64,000 nt of DNA from Pseudomonas citri (GTDB lineage: Bacteria > Pseudomonadota > Gammaproteobacteria > Pseudomonadales > Pseudomonadaceae). This document shows positions 18,812 to 27,789 of the stretch, in pieces. The stretch is taken from the NCBI RefSeq assembly GCF_025336485.1, contig NZ_JAODAB010000003.1:186001-250000 (forward strand), in the 5' to 3' direction. Under the pieces are notes generated by a model. It ran no database searches. It was not told the origin of the DNA and saw nothing but the letters and a program-made list of their open reading frames with translations. A program made the position numbers and the translations under genes. Position 1 is the first letter of the stretch. Each line of letters opens with the position of its first letter.

Positions 18812-19420
18812 TTACGCGGCGGCGAACTGTTCGCCGATCTGCGCCTTGGCAGCATTCATGCCCTTGTTACGCATGTCATCACCCTTTGCCAGACCTTCGG
18901 CACGGACGAATTCGATGTCGGTGATGCCAAGGAAACCGAACATCACCTTCAGGTATTCCTCGTGCCCCACGCTGCTTGGCTGGCCGGCATGCAAGCCACC
19001 CGCGGTGGAAACGATCACCAGCTTCTTGCCACCACACAGGCCTTCGAAACCGGCTTCGGTGTAGCGGAAGGTCTGGCCGGCCACGGCGATGCGGTCGATC
19101 CAGGCCTTGAGCTGAGTCGGGATGCTGAAGTTGTACATCGGTGCGGCAATGACCACCGCGTCGGCGGCCTGGAATTCGGCCATGGTCACGGCGCTGAGTT
19201 GCGCCTCGTGTTGCAGGGCGGCGTCACGCAATTCAGCGCTGGTCCCCGCGGCGACCAGGGTCTGGGCGGAAAAATGGCTGATGGCGTCGGCGGCCAGGTC
19301 GCGATAGGTCACCACGGTTTCCGGTTCGGCGGCTTTCCAGGCCTGGACCACTTCGCGGCTCAGTTGGCGCGACGCCGAGTTGTCGCCGAGGATGCTCGAA
19401 TCGATGTGCAACAGTTTCAT
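18812..19420 (-). CDS. azoR: FMN-dependent NADH-azoreductase
   Basis: 202 residues of the flavodoxin-like quinone reductase fold. The N terminus is [20 protein letters not shown] with the FMN phosphate loop, then [22 protein letters not shown] and TAGGLHAG, typical AzoR segments. It reduces quinones and azo bonds with NADH in the cytoplasm. The start at 19420 has the ribosome site GGAGAG; five codons of upstream frame are not used. It is divergent from a LysR regulator at 19561, which is probably its controller. Confidence 0.92.
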   Translation of the reverse strand: MKLLHIDSSILGDNSASRQLSREVVQAWKAAEPETVVTYRDLAADAISHFSAQTLVAAGTSAELRDAALQHEAQLSAVTMAEFQAADAVVIAAPMYNFSIPTQLKAWIDRIAVAGQTFRYTEAGFEGLCGGKKLVIVSTAGGLHAGQPSSVGHEEYLKVMFGFLGITDIEFVRAEGLAKGDDMRNKGMNAAKAQIGEQFAAA

Positions 19421-19560
19421 GTAAGGGCTCTCCAAGTGAGGATCGCGACCAGGCGATCAGTTGAGGACAATCCTACCGATGAAACCAATAGCCGATTAGT
19501 CGGCATCGGTGCGATAGTTCGTTCCATCGATAGGACAATGACAGGACAATCGAGCCAGCC

Positions 19561-20469
19561 ATGCAAGACCTCAACGATCTCTATTACTTCGCCAAAGTCG
19601 TCGAAGCCGGCGGTTTCGCAGCGGCCGGCCGGGCCTTGGGCATACCCAAATCGCGGCTGTCCCGGCGTATCGCCGAGCTGGAAGAACGCCTCGACGCGCG
19701 CCTGCTCCAGCGCACCACTCGCCAACTGAAACTGACAGCCGTGGGCGAACGCTATCTGCGCCATTGCCAGGCGATGTTGTTGGAGGCGGAGATGGCCGAC
19801 GAAGCCGTCGCAAGCATGTCCAACGAGCCTCGCGGGCGCTTGCGGGTGTCGAGTCCGGTGGGTTTGGCCCATGAAATCCTGCCAGGTTTGACAGCCTCGT
19901 TCCTGGCGAAATACCCGCAGGTGCAGTTGGAAATGGTTCTGATCAACCGTCGGGTGGATCTGGTGAGCGAGGGCATCGACGTGGCCTTGCGCGTACGCGA
20001 CCTGGGGACCGAGGACCCGCTGCTGGTGACGCGGCGCCTGCGCCAGGCGCGACTGATCATGGTGGCCAGCCCGGCGTTCGTCAAAGGCCACCGGATCGAA
20101 ACGCCGCAAGACCTAACCCAGCTGCCGGTGCTCGGTGCGCTGGAGGCTGATCGCCTGGTGCATCTGCGCCTGCTCAACGCCGACGGCGAAAGTGTCGAGC
20201 TGGCCCTGGAGGCACGCTTGGGCATCGACGATTTCATTATCCGGCGCGCCTGCGCGCTCGACGGCCTGGGTTTTACCTTGCTGCCAAACATGTATTGTGA
20301 ACAGGCGTTGCGCGACGGCACCCTGGTGGAGTTGCTACCGCAATGGTCGCTGCCCGACGGCTGGCTCCAGGCGGTCTACCCTCATCGACGCGGCATGTTG
20401 CCCGCCGTGCGCGCCTGGATCGATCATCTGGTGGAAGGCTTCAATCGCTGTGGAAACAGAACCTTATGA
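19561..20469 (+). CDS. LysR-family transcriptional regulator, divergent from azoR
   Basis: 302 residues. The N-terminal winged helix-turn-helix (residues 1-60, LNDLYYFAKVVEAGGFAAAGRALGIPKS) is of the AaeR/PgrR-like group, followed by the two-lobed periplasmic-binding-like effector domain (about 90-295). The 140-base space between its start and azoR is the likely operator region. A ligand such as a quinone is plausible but not shown. Its stop codon overlaps the start of the next gene (ATGA), so the two are translationally coupled. Confidence 0.85.
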   Translation: MQDLNDLYYFAKVVEAGGFAAAGRALGIPKSRLSRRIAELEERLDARLLQRTTRQLKLTAVGERYLRHCQAMLLEAEMADEAVASMSNEPRGRLRVSSPVGLAHEILPGLTASFLAKYPQVQLEMVLINRRVDLVSEGIDVALRVRDLGTEDPLLVTRRLRQARLIMVASPAFVKGHRIETPQDLTQLPVLGALEADRLVHLRLLNADGESVELALEARLGIDDFIIRRACALDGLGFTLLPNMYCEQALRDGTLVELLPQWSLPDGWLQAVYPHRRGMLPAVRAWIDHLVEGFNRCGNRTL

Positions 20470-20816
20470 GCATGAGTGAAGAGAGTGTCGCGCGGTTTTG
20501 CCTGAGCTTGCCCGGTGCCCGGGAAGACTACAAATGGGGCGGCGTGCGGGTGTTTTCCATCGCCGGCAACAAGATGTTCGCCCTGCAGAACCTGCGGGGC
20601 GATTCGTTGGCGTTCAAGGTCGACAAGGACTTGTTCCTGGGGCACTGCGACCGCCCGGGCATTCGTCCCGCGCCTTACCTGGCGCGGGCCCAGTGGATCA
20701 TCATGCAGGTGCCCTACCCGCTGGGTGCCGAAGAGCTGCGTGGCCTGCTGCAACGCTCCCACCAACTGGTGGTCAGCAAGTTGCCCAAGCGCACCCAGAT
20801 TGGGCTACTGCTGTAG
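20466..20816 (+). CDS. MmcQ/YjbR family protein
   Basis: 116 residues. It has the family pattern SVARFCLSLPGAREDYKWGG, then KMFALQNL..DSLAFKVDKD, and a C-terminal helix RGLLQRSHQLVVSKLPKRTQ. The family has a CyaY-like double-wing fold and is proposed to bind DNA, without a firm function. The ATG overlaps the stop of the LysR gene by four bases, which decides the start among longer in-frame options. Confidence 0.85.
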   Translation: MSMSEESVARFCLSLPGAREDYKWGGVRVFSIAGNKMFALQNLRGDSLAFKVDKDLFLGHCDRPGIRPAPYLARAQWIIMQVPYPLGAEELRGLLQRSHQLVVSKLPKRTQIGLLL

Positions 20817-20834
20817 GCTCAGAGCCTAGCTTGC

Positions 20835-21254
20835 TCAGAACAGATAGCTGCCCAGGAACAACTGGTCGATCCAGAACACCTGGTGCAGCAGCACGATGAA
20901 CCAGAACACCACCTGGAACGACACCTTGCGGGTCTTGTGGCGAAACACTTGCTTAGCCAGCAAGGCGCCAGGCCAGCCGCCCGCCAGTTCCAGCGCGTGC
21001 AACACGTTTTCCGGGGTGCGCCAGGCATCGGTGCGGGCCTGGCGCTTGTCGTGCCAATACAGCAAGAACGCCACGAGGCTGACCGCGCCATAGGCCAGCA
21101 ACGGCACCCACGACACCGACCGCAGCCCGAACAACAACGCTCCGAACAACGGCAGCGCACACACCAGGACAAAGACCGTCAGCTTGAGCCGCAGGTACTG
21201 CACGCCACCGCTGCTATTGCGCCCCGCTCGTTTGCGGCTGCCCGTTTCGTTCAT
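20835..21254 (-). CDS. DUF1294 membrane protein
   Basis: 139 residues with a basic N terminus, two hydrophobic helices (about 26-46 and 47-66), the DUF1294 signature [32 protein letters not shown] (about 66-100), and a C-terminal hydrophobic helix. Function is unknown. The start overlaps the uppP stop (ATGA at 21251-21254), so it is coupled to uppP. A longer frame upstream only reads the uppP sequence in another frame. Confidence 0.85.
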   Translation of the reverse strand: MNETGSRKRAGRNSSGGVQYLRLKLTVFVLVCALPLFGALLFGLRSVSWVPLLAYGAVSLVAFLLYWHDKRQARTDAWRTPENVLHALELAGGWPGALLAKQVFRHKTRKVSFQVVFWFIVLLHQVFWIDQLFLGSYLF

Positions 21255-22081
21255 GGCTTGGCCGCGCTCCAATCCACCCAACCGAACTGCCAGGTAGCCA
21301 GGATCAGCAAGCCGAAGGCGATCCGATACCAGGCGAACACGGCGTAGCTGTGGCTGGCGATGAAGCGCAGCAAGCCCTTGACGGCAATCATGGCGAAAAT
21401 GAACGCGGTGACGAAGCCGATGGCGAATACCGGGAGGTCCGCCGGAACGAACAGTTCGCGGTATTTGTAGCCCGAGTACACCGCCGCGCCGACCATGGTC
21501 GGCATCGCCAGGAAGAACGAAAACTCGGTGGCCGTCTTGCGCGACAGGCCGAACAGCAAGCCGCCGATGATGGTCGCGCCCGAACGGGAAGTGCCCGGGA
21601 TCATCGCAATGCACTGGGCCAGGCCGACCTTCAGCGCATCCTTCCAGGAGATCTCATCCACCGTTTCAGCGTGCACCTGGTGCTGGCGTTTCTCGGCCCA
21701 GAGCATCACGAAACCGCCGACCACCAAGGCGGCGGCCACCGTGATCGGGTTGAACAGGTAGTGGTGGATCCAGTCGGCCAACAGCACCCCCAGTACCACG
21801 GCGGGCAGGAAGGCGATCAGCAGGTTGGCGGTAAACCGACGCGCGCTGGGCTGGGTCGGCAAGCCCAGCACCACCTCGAAGATCTTGCCGCGAAACGCCC
21901 AGACCACCGCGAGGATCGCGCCGAGCTGGATGATGATGTTGAACGCCATCGAACGTTCGCCGCCAAACTCGAGCAAGTCCGCGACAATGATCTGGTGCCC
22001 CGTACTGGAGATCGGCAAAAACTCCGTCAACCCCTCTACCACGCCAAGAATCAATGCCGAAAAGGCGCTCCACAAATCCAT
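21251..22081 (-). CDS. uppP: Undecaprenyl-diphosphatase UppP (BacA)
   Basis: 276 residues with about eight membrane helices. It hydrolyses undecaprenyl diphosphate to the monophosphate, recycling the lipid carrier for peptidoglycan and other surface polymers. The two family motifs are [14 protein letters not shown] (residues 16-29) and the later [10 protein letters not shown]. It is inner-membrane with a periplasm-facing active site. It forms an operon with the DUF1294 gene. Confidence 0.95.
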   Translation of the reverse strand: MDLWSAFSALILGVVEGLTEFLPISSTGHQIIVADLLEFGGERSMAFNIIIQLGAILAVVWAFRGKIFEVVLGLPTQPSARRFTANLLIAFLPAVVLGVLLADWIHHYLFNPITVAAALVVGGFVMLWAEKRQHQVHAETVDEISWKDALKVGLAQCIAMIPGTSRSGATIIGGLLFGLSRKTATEFSFFLAMPTMVGAAVYSGYKYRELFVPADLPVFAIGFVTAFIFAMIAVKGLLRFIASHSYAVFAWYRIAFGLLILATWQFGWVDWSAAKP

Positions 22082-22328
22082 TCATCCCCCAAAAAGGACC
22101 CTGTCATGTACGGGTCTCATCAATAATCAAGTGTCAGCCAGGTGCACGCAGCGCCGGCAAGATAACGGATGCCGTTCGAAAAAAACCAATGAAATATAGA
22201 GCCGGGGCTCAGGTTTTGCGCTGCGGGGCCGAAATCCTAGCAGACAAGCCCTGATAACGCTGCCGCGTTATGACCCAGGTCAATTACGGACAGCTGCCGG
22301 GCGCTACAGTGCCGGCCGTCGTTATGAC

Positions 22329-22340
22329 AAGAAGAAAAAA
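22329..22340 (+). promoter_or_regulatory. A-rich AANAAN motif before the chemoreceptor gene
   Basis: AAGAAGAAAAAA ends 15 bases before the start and just before the GGAG ribosome site. It fits the Hfq/Crc pattern but is a simple purine run, so the evidence is weak. The rest of the uppP-chemoreceptor spacer (22082-22328) shows no gene. Confidence 0.35.
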
Positions 22341-22355
22341 CCGGAGTGACAGCGT

Positions 22356-23990
22356 ATGAATAGCTTGCGCAATGTGTCGATCAGCCGACGCTTGTGGCTC
22401 ATCCTCGTCGTGTCCATCGTGATGCTGTTCACGCTGGGTGCCTTGATGCTCAACCAGATCCATACCGACCTGTATCAAGCCAAGGTGCAGAAAACCCAGC
22501 ATGTGGTGCAGACCGCCAGTGGCGTGCTGGCTTACTACCATGGCCTGGAAACCGCCGGCACCCTGACCCGCGAGGCCGCGCAGAAGCAGGCCCTCAGCGC
22601 CGTGCGTGGCCTGCGCTATAACCAGAGCGACTATTTCTGGATCAACGACCTGACGCCGGTCATGGTCATGCACCCCGCCAACCCGAAGCTCGAAGGCCAG
22701 AATCTCTCGGCCATCCGCGACCCGAACGGTTATGCGCTGTTCAACGAGATGGTCGCGATCGCCAAGGCCAAGGGCGCCGGCATGATCAACTACCTCTGGC
22801 CGAAACCGGGCGCCGAAGCTCCGGTGGGCAAGACTTCCTACGTGCAATTGTTCGAGCCATGGGGCTGGATTATCGGTTCGGGCGTGTACGTCGATGACGT
22901 CCAGGCCGAGTTCCAGTCCCAGGTGATCAAGGCTTCTGTGGTCGGCCTGGTCATCACGCTGCTCATGGGCGTGCTGTTGACGCTGATCGTGCGCAGCATC
23001 GTCAGCCCGCTGCAGGAAACGGTCAACGCCATGGCCAACATCGCCAGCGGCGAAAGCGACCTGACCCGCACCCTCGACACCCATGGCCAGGACGAAGTGA
23101 CCCAATTGGCCCGGCATTTCAACGCGTTTACCGCCAAATTGCGCCAGGTGGTCAGCCAGTTGCAGGCCTCGGCCAGCGCACTGGGGCAATCTTCCAGCGA
23201 GTTGGGTAACGATGCCGCCCAGGCCCAGGAACGCAGCCAGCAACAATCGCAACAGATGGAACTGGTGGCCACGGCGATCAACGAAGTGACCTATGGCGTG
23301 CAAGACGTGGCGAAAAACGCCGAACATGCCGCCAGCGAGATGCGCGACGCCGAGTCCCAGGCCCAGCAAGGCCAGATCAACATCGACGGCAGCCTGCAAC
23401 AGATCGATCACCTGTCCCAGACCATTGACCAGGCGGTAGAAGTGATTCGCACCCTGGCGAGCGAAAGCACCCAGATCGGCAGCGTGCTGGAGGTGATCCG
23501 CTCGATCGCCGAGCAGACCAACCTGTTGGCACTCAACGCTGCGATCGAAGCCGCGCGGGCCGGGGAACAAGGCCGTGGCTTTGCGGTGGTGGCCGATGAA
23601 GTGCGGCTGCTGGCCCAACGCACGCAGAAGTCGACGGCGGAGATCCAGGCCATGATCGAACGTCTGCAAAATCATTCGGAAGCGGCGGTGAAAGTCATCA
23701 GCGACAGCAGCCGCGCCTCGCAACTGACCATCGAGCAGGCCGGCCTCGCGGGCGCCAGCCTCAATGCCATCGGCCAGGCCTTGCGCAACCTCAACAGCCT
23801 CAACGCCTCCATCGCCAGCGCCACGCTGCAACAGGCCCACGTGGTGGAAGACATCAACCAGAACGTCACCCAAGCTGCCGGCTTGTCCCATAGCACCGCC
23901 GTGGCCGCCGAACAGTCGAGCCTGGCGAGCAACCGCCTGAAGGCGTTGAGTGAACAGTTGAATGGTTTGCTCACGCAGTTCCGGGTCTAA
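22356..23990 (+). CDS. Methyl-accepting chemotaxis protein with sCache_2 sensor
   Basis: 544 residues. Transmembrane helix 1 is at about 12-32, a periplasmic single-Cache sensor at about 35-190 (core [19 protein letters not shown] and [15 protein letters not shown]), helix 2 at about 192-212, HAMP to about 265, and the cytoplasmic signalling coiled coil to the end. The CheA/CheW-binding hairpin tip is [20 protein letters not shown] (about 386-405). sCache_2 receptors commonly sense small organic acids; the ligand here is unknown. No CheB/CheR-tethering pentapeptide is visible at the C terminus. Confidence 0.93.
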   Translation: MNSLRNVSISRRLWLILVVSIVMLFTLGALMLNQIHTDLYQAKVQKTQHVVQTASGVLAYYHGLETAGTLTREAAQKQALSAVRGLRYNQSDYFWINDLTPVMVMHPANPKLEGQNLSAIRDPNGYALFNEMVAIAKAKGAGMINYLWPKPGAEAPVGKTSYVQLFEPWGWIIGSGVYVDDVQAEFQSQVIKASVVGLVITLLMGVLLTLIVRSIVSPLQETVNAMANIASGESDLTRTLDTHGQDEVTQLARHFNAFTAKLRQVVSQLQASASALGQSSSELGNDAAQAQERSQQQSQQMELVATAINEVTYGVQDVAKNAEHAASEMRDAESQAQQGQINIDGSLQQIDHLSQTIDQAVEVIRTLASESTQIGSVLEVIRSIAEQTNLLALNAAIEAARAGEQGRGFAVVADEVRLLAQRTQKSTAEIQAMIERLQNHSEAAVKVISDSSRASQLTIEQAGLAGASLNAIGQALRNLNSLNASIASATLQQAHVVEDINQNVTQAAGLSHSTAVAAEQSSLASNRLKALSEQLNGLLTQFRV

Positions 23991-24001
23991 TCATTCCCAA
24001 T

Positions 24002-24029
24002 CCTGCGGGGGCAGGCTCGCCCCCACAGG
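24002..24029. repeat. Single REP element
   Basis: CCTGCGGGGGCAGGCTCGCC followed by CCCACAGG is a compact palindromic REP just after the chemoreceptor stop. It may end or stabilise that transcript. Confidence 0.65.
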
Positions 24030-24137
24030 AAGTTGCGGCGCACAGCAAAACCTGAGCACAACCACAACGGCCATGTATTCAACAGGCCACTAGCGTTTAC
24101 AATCCCCGCCCTCTTTCCATTCCCCCAAGGAACCCCC

Positions 24138-24701
24138 ATGTCCGGGCTTGAACTGTTTGCCGCAGCCCTCGGCGTGATCGCTGTCTGGTTGACCGTCAAG
24201 CAAAACCCCTGGTGCTGGCCGATCGGCCTGGTGATGGTGGCGCTCTACAGCTGGATCTTCTTCGAAGTGAAGTTGTATTCGGACATGCTGCTGCAAGTGG
24301 TGTATGCCGCACTGCAACTCTACGGCTGGTGGCAGTGGACCCGCGCCGGGCAGCATCACGACGGGCGCCAGGTCACGCGGCTGGATGGCGCTTCCATGTT
24401 GCTCGGCCTGGGCGCAGGCGCCGTGGGCAGCCTGGTACTGGGCGCTGCCATGGCGCACTGGACCGACGCCGCCCAGCCCTGGCTCGACGCCGCGCTGACC
24501 GGTTTCAGCCTCGTGGCCCAGTGGTGGATGGCGCAGAAACGCGTGCAATGCTGGCCGCTGTGGATCGCGGTGGACGTCATTTTCGTGGGTCTGTTCGTCT
24601 ACAAAGACTTGTACCTGACCGCCGCGCTCTATGCCCTGTTCACCCTGCTGGCCGTGCAAGGCTGGCGGCAGTGGCAGGCCGACCCGGCCTTGCGCGCATG
24701 A
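24138..24701 (+). CDS. pnuC: PnuC-type nicotinamide riboside transporter
   Basis: 187 residues with about seven membrane helices. It includes the PnuC hallmarks NPWCWPIGLVMVALYSWIFF, YSDMLLQVVYAALQLYGWWQW and a late WPLWIAVDVIFVGLFVYKDLYLTA. PnuC proteins let ribosylnicotinamide enter the cell, where a kinase traps it as NMN. The start at 24138 follows AAGGA. It overlaps the NadR-like kinase gene by four bases (ATGA), which supports the vitamin B3 substrate rather than thiamine. I see no riboswitch upstream. Confidence 0.9.
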   Translation: MSGLELFAAALGVIAVWLTVKQNPWCWPIGLVMVALYSWIFFEVKLYSDMLLQVVYAALQLYGWWQWTRAGQHHDGRQVTRLDGASMLLGLGAGAVGSLVLGAAMAHWTDAAQPWLDAALTGFSLVAQWWMAQKRVQCWPLWIAVDVIFVGLFVYKDLYLTAALYALFTLLAVQGWRQWQADPALRA

Positions 24702-25222
24702 AAGTGGTGGTGCTGACCGGCCCCGAATCCAGCGGTAAAAGCTGGCTGGCCACGCGTTTGCAAAAGCACTTCGGTGGCTTGCAGGTGGACGAATATGTGC
24801 GCCATTTCATGGAACAGAACCCACGCGACACCTGCCTGGCCGATATCACTGACATCGCCGGAGGACAATTGGCCTGGGAAGACGCCGCCCGCGCAGAGCA
24901 GCCCCCGTTGCTGATCCTGGACACACATCTCTTGAGCAACATCCTCTGGAGCCAGACCCTGTTCGGCGACTGCCCGAGCTGGCTGGAACCAGCCCTGCTG
25001 GCCCGTCATTACGACCTGCACTTGCTGCTGAGCCCCGAGCAGGTCGAATGGACCGGCGACGGCTTGCGTTGCCAGCCCGAACTGGCCGAGCGCCAGGCCT
25101 TTTTCGAAGCGATCAGACACTGGCTGGTTCGGCACCAGCAGCCTTTGCAGGTGATCGAAGGCGATTGGGCCCAGCGTCAGGATCGAGTGTTCGCCGCCGT
25201 CACCCAGCTACTCGAGGCCTGA
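24698..25222 (+). CDS. NadR-like ribosylnicotinamide kinase (AAA ATPase)
   Basis: 174 residues with a P-loop GPESSGKSW (residues 8-16), the EYVRHFMEQ segment and a Walker-B-like LLILDTHLLS. It corresponds to the kinase half of NadR. It lacks the helix-turn-helix and NMN adenylyltransferase parts of enterobacterial NadR, so it should only phosphorylate ribosylnicotinamide to NMN. Translational coupling to pnuC makes a two-gene salvage uptake unit. Confidence 0.87.
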   Translation: MKVVVLTGPESSGKSWLATRLQKHFGGLQVDEYVRHFMEQNPRDTCLADITDIAGGQLAWEDAARAEQPPLLILDTHLLSNILWSQTLFGDCPSWLEPALLARHYDLHLLLSPEQVEWTGDGLRCQPELAERQAFFEAIRHWLVRHQQPLQVIEGDWAQRQDRVFAAVTQLLEA

Positions 25223-25547
25223 GACTCCTGCCTGCGACCTGTTGCACGATTGAAACAGTGCAAGCCTGTCAAACCCGGATGCAAAGCCGCTTCATCGATT
25301 TGTCATCACAACTGTCAAGTTCATGCAACACCTCCCTTGAAACCTTGGATCCAGTGCCCTGGAGAAGCCATTGAATGGCGCTCCCACCGCAGCCACTGTC
25401 TCAACCATGAAACATCGCTTGCCTCCAGGATTCAGCATCTAAAGACAAGTCATTGATCTTAAAGACATTTCATAACCCGGCATGACACCTGCTCTGTCCC
25501 TTCGCAACGCTGTATAGGGCCAGCGTAACGTAGAAGGAATCGATGCC
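25223..25547. other. Promoter region of the fap operon
   Basis: No gene. The only hint of a sigma54 promoter is TGGCGC-TCCCA-CCGCA (25376-25391), with GG and GC at the right spacing but mismatches at the remaining consensus bases, about 155 bases before fapA. An AT-rich stretch (about 25440-25480) could hold sigma70-type elements. The fapA start has GAAGGA ten bases upstream. Confidence 0.3.
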
Positions 25548-25994
25548 ATGGGGATGTTCGAAAGGCGCTTGAGCTATTTGCTGTTAATCGGCTGCGCCGC
25601 CAACGCAGCGCTCAGCCTGCCAGTACAGGCCGAAGGCAACGGCGTCATCGTGCTCAACCGTGACGTGCAACCCATCGCTATCGGTCGCAACGGCGGCAAA
25701 GACCCCTACCCGACCACCGTCAATGCCAACCCCTCCGAGCGCATCGCCCAAGCGAGCGCCAGCAGCGAGTTGAGCGACGGCGAGTTCGCCAGCGTGGCCA
25801 GCGGCTCGTCGATCCGCAACACCATCAACACCAATACCGGCGTCCAGGGCCTGAACGTAGTGACCAATCCCAACGGTATGCCCGGCATGGGCGCCGGGCA
25901 TGGCGGCGGCAGCGGTAGCGCGATCTCCGGCACCATCAACCGCTCGTTGAGCTCCGGCCTGGCCCCGTTGGGTCGACTCGCCGGAGGTCAGTGA
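25548..25994 (+). CDS. fapA: FapA, fap amyloid operon protein
   Basis: 148 residues with a signal peptide (1-28, ending PVQAE) and a low-complexity Gly/Ser/Asn-rich mature part ending in GGGSGSAISGTINRSLSSGL. FapA is the first gene of the functional amyloid operon of Pseudomonas. In other strains its loss changes fibre composition, so it is thought to act as a periplasmic chaperone or regulator of FapB/FapC. Identification rests mainly on position before a clear fapBCDEF set and on composition; the family is poorly conserved. Confidence 0.85.
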   Translation: MGMFERRLSYLLLIGCAANAALSLPVQAEGNGVIVLNRDVQPIAIGRNGGKDPYPTTVNANPSERIAQASASSELSDGEFASVASGSSIRNTINTNTGVQGLNVVTNPNGMPGMGAGHGGGSGSAISGTINRSLSSGLAPLGRLAGGQ

Positions 25995-25995
25995 C

Positions 25996-26574
25996 ATGAA
26001 GCCTGCATTGCTCGTACTTGCCCTGCTCGGTGCTTCCATTGCCCATGCGGCCCCCGACGTAACGGCGAGCAACAGCGCCAACCTCCAGGATTCGGGCAGC
26101 CATTACAGCGGCAACTTCAACCTCAACCAGGCAGCCGGCGATCAAACCCAGCAGACCAACACCCGGGCCATCGCCATCGGCACCGACGCCCAGGCCACCA
26201 CCAGCGTGCGCCAGCGCCTGGACACACCCGCCGATCCTTCCATGAACGCAACCGCCCGCATCGGCGGCGATTCATTCACCAACGGCAACGGCGTGCTGGG
26301 CGTCAACCAGTCCGCCGGGGCCAACAACCAGATGGCCAATGTCCTGCGGGTGGGCATCAGTGGCCATCCGCAGAGCATGGACGACAGCGCCCTGTCTCAA
26401 CAAAACGTGGCGTTGTTACCGAACTCAGGCGCAACTGGCGCCCCAACCGGCAGTCGCCAGGTCGTCACCAGCGACCAGGCCTTCACTGGCAGCCGAGGGG
26501 TTATCCAGGTGAACCAGAGTGCCGGGGTGGGAAACCGCATGGCGAACACCCTGAGCATCCGGGTTGCTGACTGA
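25996..26574 (+). CDS. fapB: FapB, minor amyloid subunit / nucleator
   Basis: 192 residues with a signal peptide (1-19, ending IAHAAP). Three imperfect repeats follow, each with the pattern G-x-x-x-V/F-N-Q-x-A-G and a closing hydrophobic strand (NFNLNQAAGDQ, LGVNQSAGANNQMANVLRV, IQVNQSAGVGNRMANTLSI). The repeats resemble those of FapC and would stack as beta-solenoid-like amyloid. FapB is a minor fibre component proposed to nucleate FapC. The start has GGAGGT and follows the fapA stop by one base. Confidence 0.92.
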   Translation: MKPALLVLALLGASIAHAAPDVTASNSANLQDSGSHYSGNFNLNQAAGDQTQQTNTRAIAIGTDAQATTSVRQRLDTPADPSMNATARIGGDSFTNGNGVLGVNQSAGANNQMANVLRVGISGHPQSMDDSALSQQNVALLPNSGATGAPTGSRQVVTSDQAFTGSRGVIQVNQSAGVGNRMANTLSIRVAD

Positions 26575-26634
26575 CCCGGTCGTAAAAATAAGAAAGTACC
26601 AACACTTAACCAACGACATGCAAGGAGAAACACC

Positions 26635-27621
26635 ATGAAACCGACAATGGCACTCCAACCATTGGTTTTCGCTCTCGCCGCTGTCATGACAATGGCCGCG
26701 CAGGCTGGAGGACACGATAACGGCCATGGCAATGGTCACGACAACCACCACGGCCACCACGGCCCCAAAGGCCCGAACTGGGAGCAACAACTGTCCATCA
26801 GTGCCGGCGCCACGGCCACGGTGCTGGATGAGCAGAATAGCGACGGCAACGTCGTGACCAACCAGGCCACCCGAAACACTGCCGAAGCCAAGGACTCGCT
26901 CAACGGCAGCAACGGCAACATGGGCGCCAACATCGCTGGCGGCGACGGCAACCAGCAGGACAACGCCGCCGCCCTCGCCACGGCAGACGAAAGTTTCATC
27001 TTCGGTTCGGCTGTTTCGGCCTCGAGCGCGACACAGGTCAATAACGACAACTACGTCAAGAACAACTCTACGCAGAACACCGCCTCGCTCACCAATGCGG
27101 GCAACAACGGCTCCGGCAACATCGGCATCAACGTGACCGCCGGCAACTTCAACCAACAGAAAAACAACCTGGCCATCGCAGTGTCCGGAGGTCGCGTCGC
27201 CCAGGCCTCGGCCTCGGCGGACCAGACCTCCACCGGCCTTGAAGTCGACAACAAAGGCGTACGGACCTACAAGACCGACACCCTCACCAGCACCTACAGC
27301 GCTTCCGGCACGTTCAAGGCCAAGGGCACCGGCACCGCCGAAGACGACCATGGCGGCTGGGACAACAAAGGCGGCTATGGCGGCGGTCATGATGACGACA
27401 AGTTCAAGTTCTCCGCCGTGGGAACCTTCGAACTGGCCGGCAGCAATACCCAGCAGGTGCTGACCCGCGACGGTTGGAAAAACCCGGTGATCAACAACGC
27501 CACCATGACCAACTCCATGAACGGCTTCTCCGGTAACGGCGGTGCCAACGTGTCGGCGGGCGTGGGTAACCAGCAAAGCAACTCGCTGTCCATTGCGGCT
27601 GGCTGCAAGGCTTGCATGTAA
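26635..27621 (+). CDS. fapC: FapC, major functional amyloid subunit
   Basis: 328 residues with a signal peptide (1-24) and a His/Gly/Asn-rich N-terminal tail (about 25-50). Three amyloid repeats lie at about 65-120, 130-185 and 270-322, each with Asn/Gln runs such as GDGNQQDNAAALA, AGNFNQQKNNLAIAV and AGVGNQQSNSLSI. The first linker is short; the second is about 80 residues and Gly/His/Asp-rich. The C terminus CKAC is the conserved CxxC of FapC. It forms the extracellular fibres that stiffen biofilms. A REPIN follows before fapD, which may help the high expression of this structural gene. Confidence 0.95.
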   Translation: MKPTMALQPLVFALAAVMTMAAQAGGHDNGHGNGHDNHHGHHGPKGPNWEQQLSISAGATATVLDEQNSDGNVVTNQATRNTAEAKDSLNGSNGNMGANIAGGDGNQQDNAAALATADESFIFGSAVSASSATQVNNDNYVKNNSTQNTASLTNAGNNGSGNIGINVTAGNFNQQKNNLAIAVSGGRVAQASASADQTSTGLEVDNKGVRTYKTDTLTSTYSASGTFKAKGTGTAEDDHGGWDNKGGYGGGHDDDKFKFSAVGTFELAGSNTQQVLTRDGWKNPVINNATMTNSMNGFSGNGGANVSAGVGNQQSNSLSIAAGCKACM

Positions 27622-27646
27622 AAAAGTACCACTGTGGGAATGACTC

Positions 27647-27752
27647 TGTGGGAGCACAGCTTGCTCGCGATGAGGGCGTCACATACGGCACCTCTGTCGG
27701 CTTGAAACCGCTATCGCGAGCAAGCTGAGCTCCCACGGACTCGCTCCCACAG
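27647..27752. repeat. REPIN between fapC and fapD
   Basis: TGTGGGAGCACAGCTTGCTC at 27647 and ATCGCGAGCAAGCTGAGCTC followed by CCAC (to 27737) form an inverted REP pair. A further half REP arm (CTCGCTCCCACAG) ends at 27752. It sits inside the fap transcript and can fold into a long hairpin. Confidence 0.9.
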
Positions 27753-27789
27753 GGGGCTTTTTTCCCGATCTGGATCAGGTGTATCGATC

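Noticed and set aside
17076..19064. 662-codon forward frame over the MFS, hydrolase and azoR genes
   Set aside because: It crosses three well-supported genes in other frames and has no recognisable domain.
22284..23891. 535-codon frame antisense to the chemoreceptor
   Set aside because: Shadow of a repetitive Ala/Gln coiled coil; low-complexity His/Gly/Leu-rich translation.
24030..24137. Riboswitch upstream of pnuC
   Set aside because: No recognisable TPP, NAD+ or preQ1 core; the region is a REP followed by a C-rich spacer.
25376..25391. Sigma54 promoter of fapA
   Set aside because: Only the GG and GC pairs fit with correct spacing; the remaining consensus bases do not. Kept as a weak note in the promoter-region entry, not as a feature.
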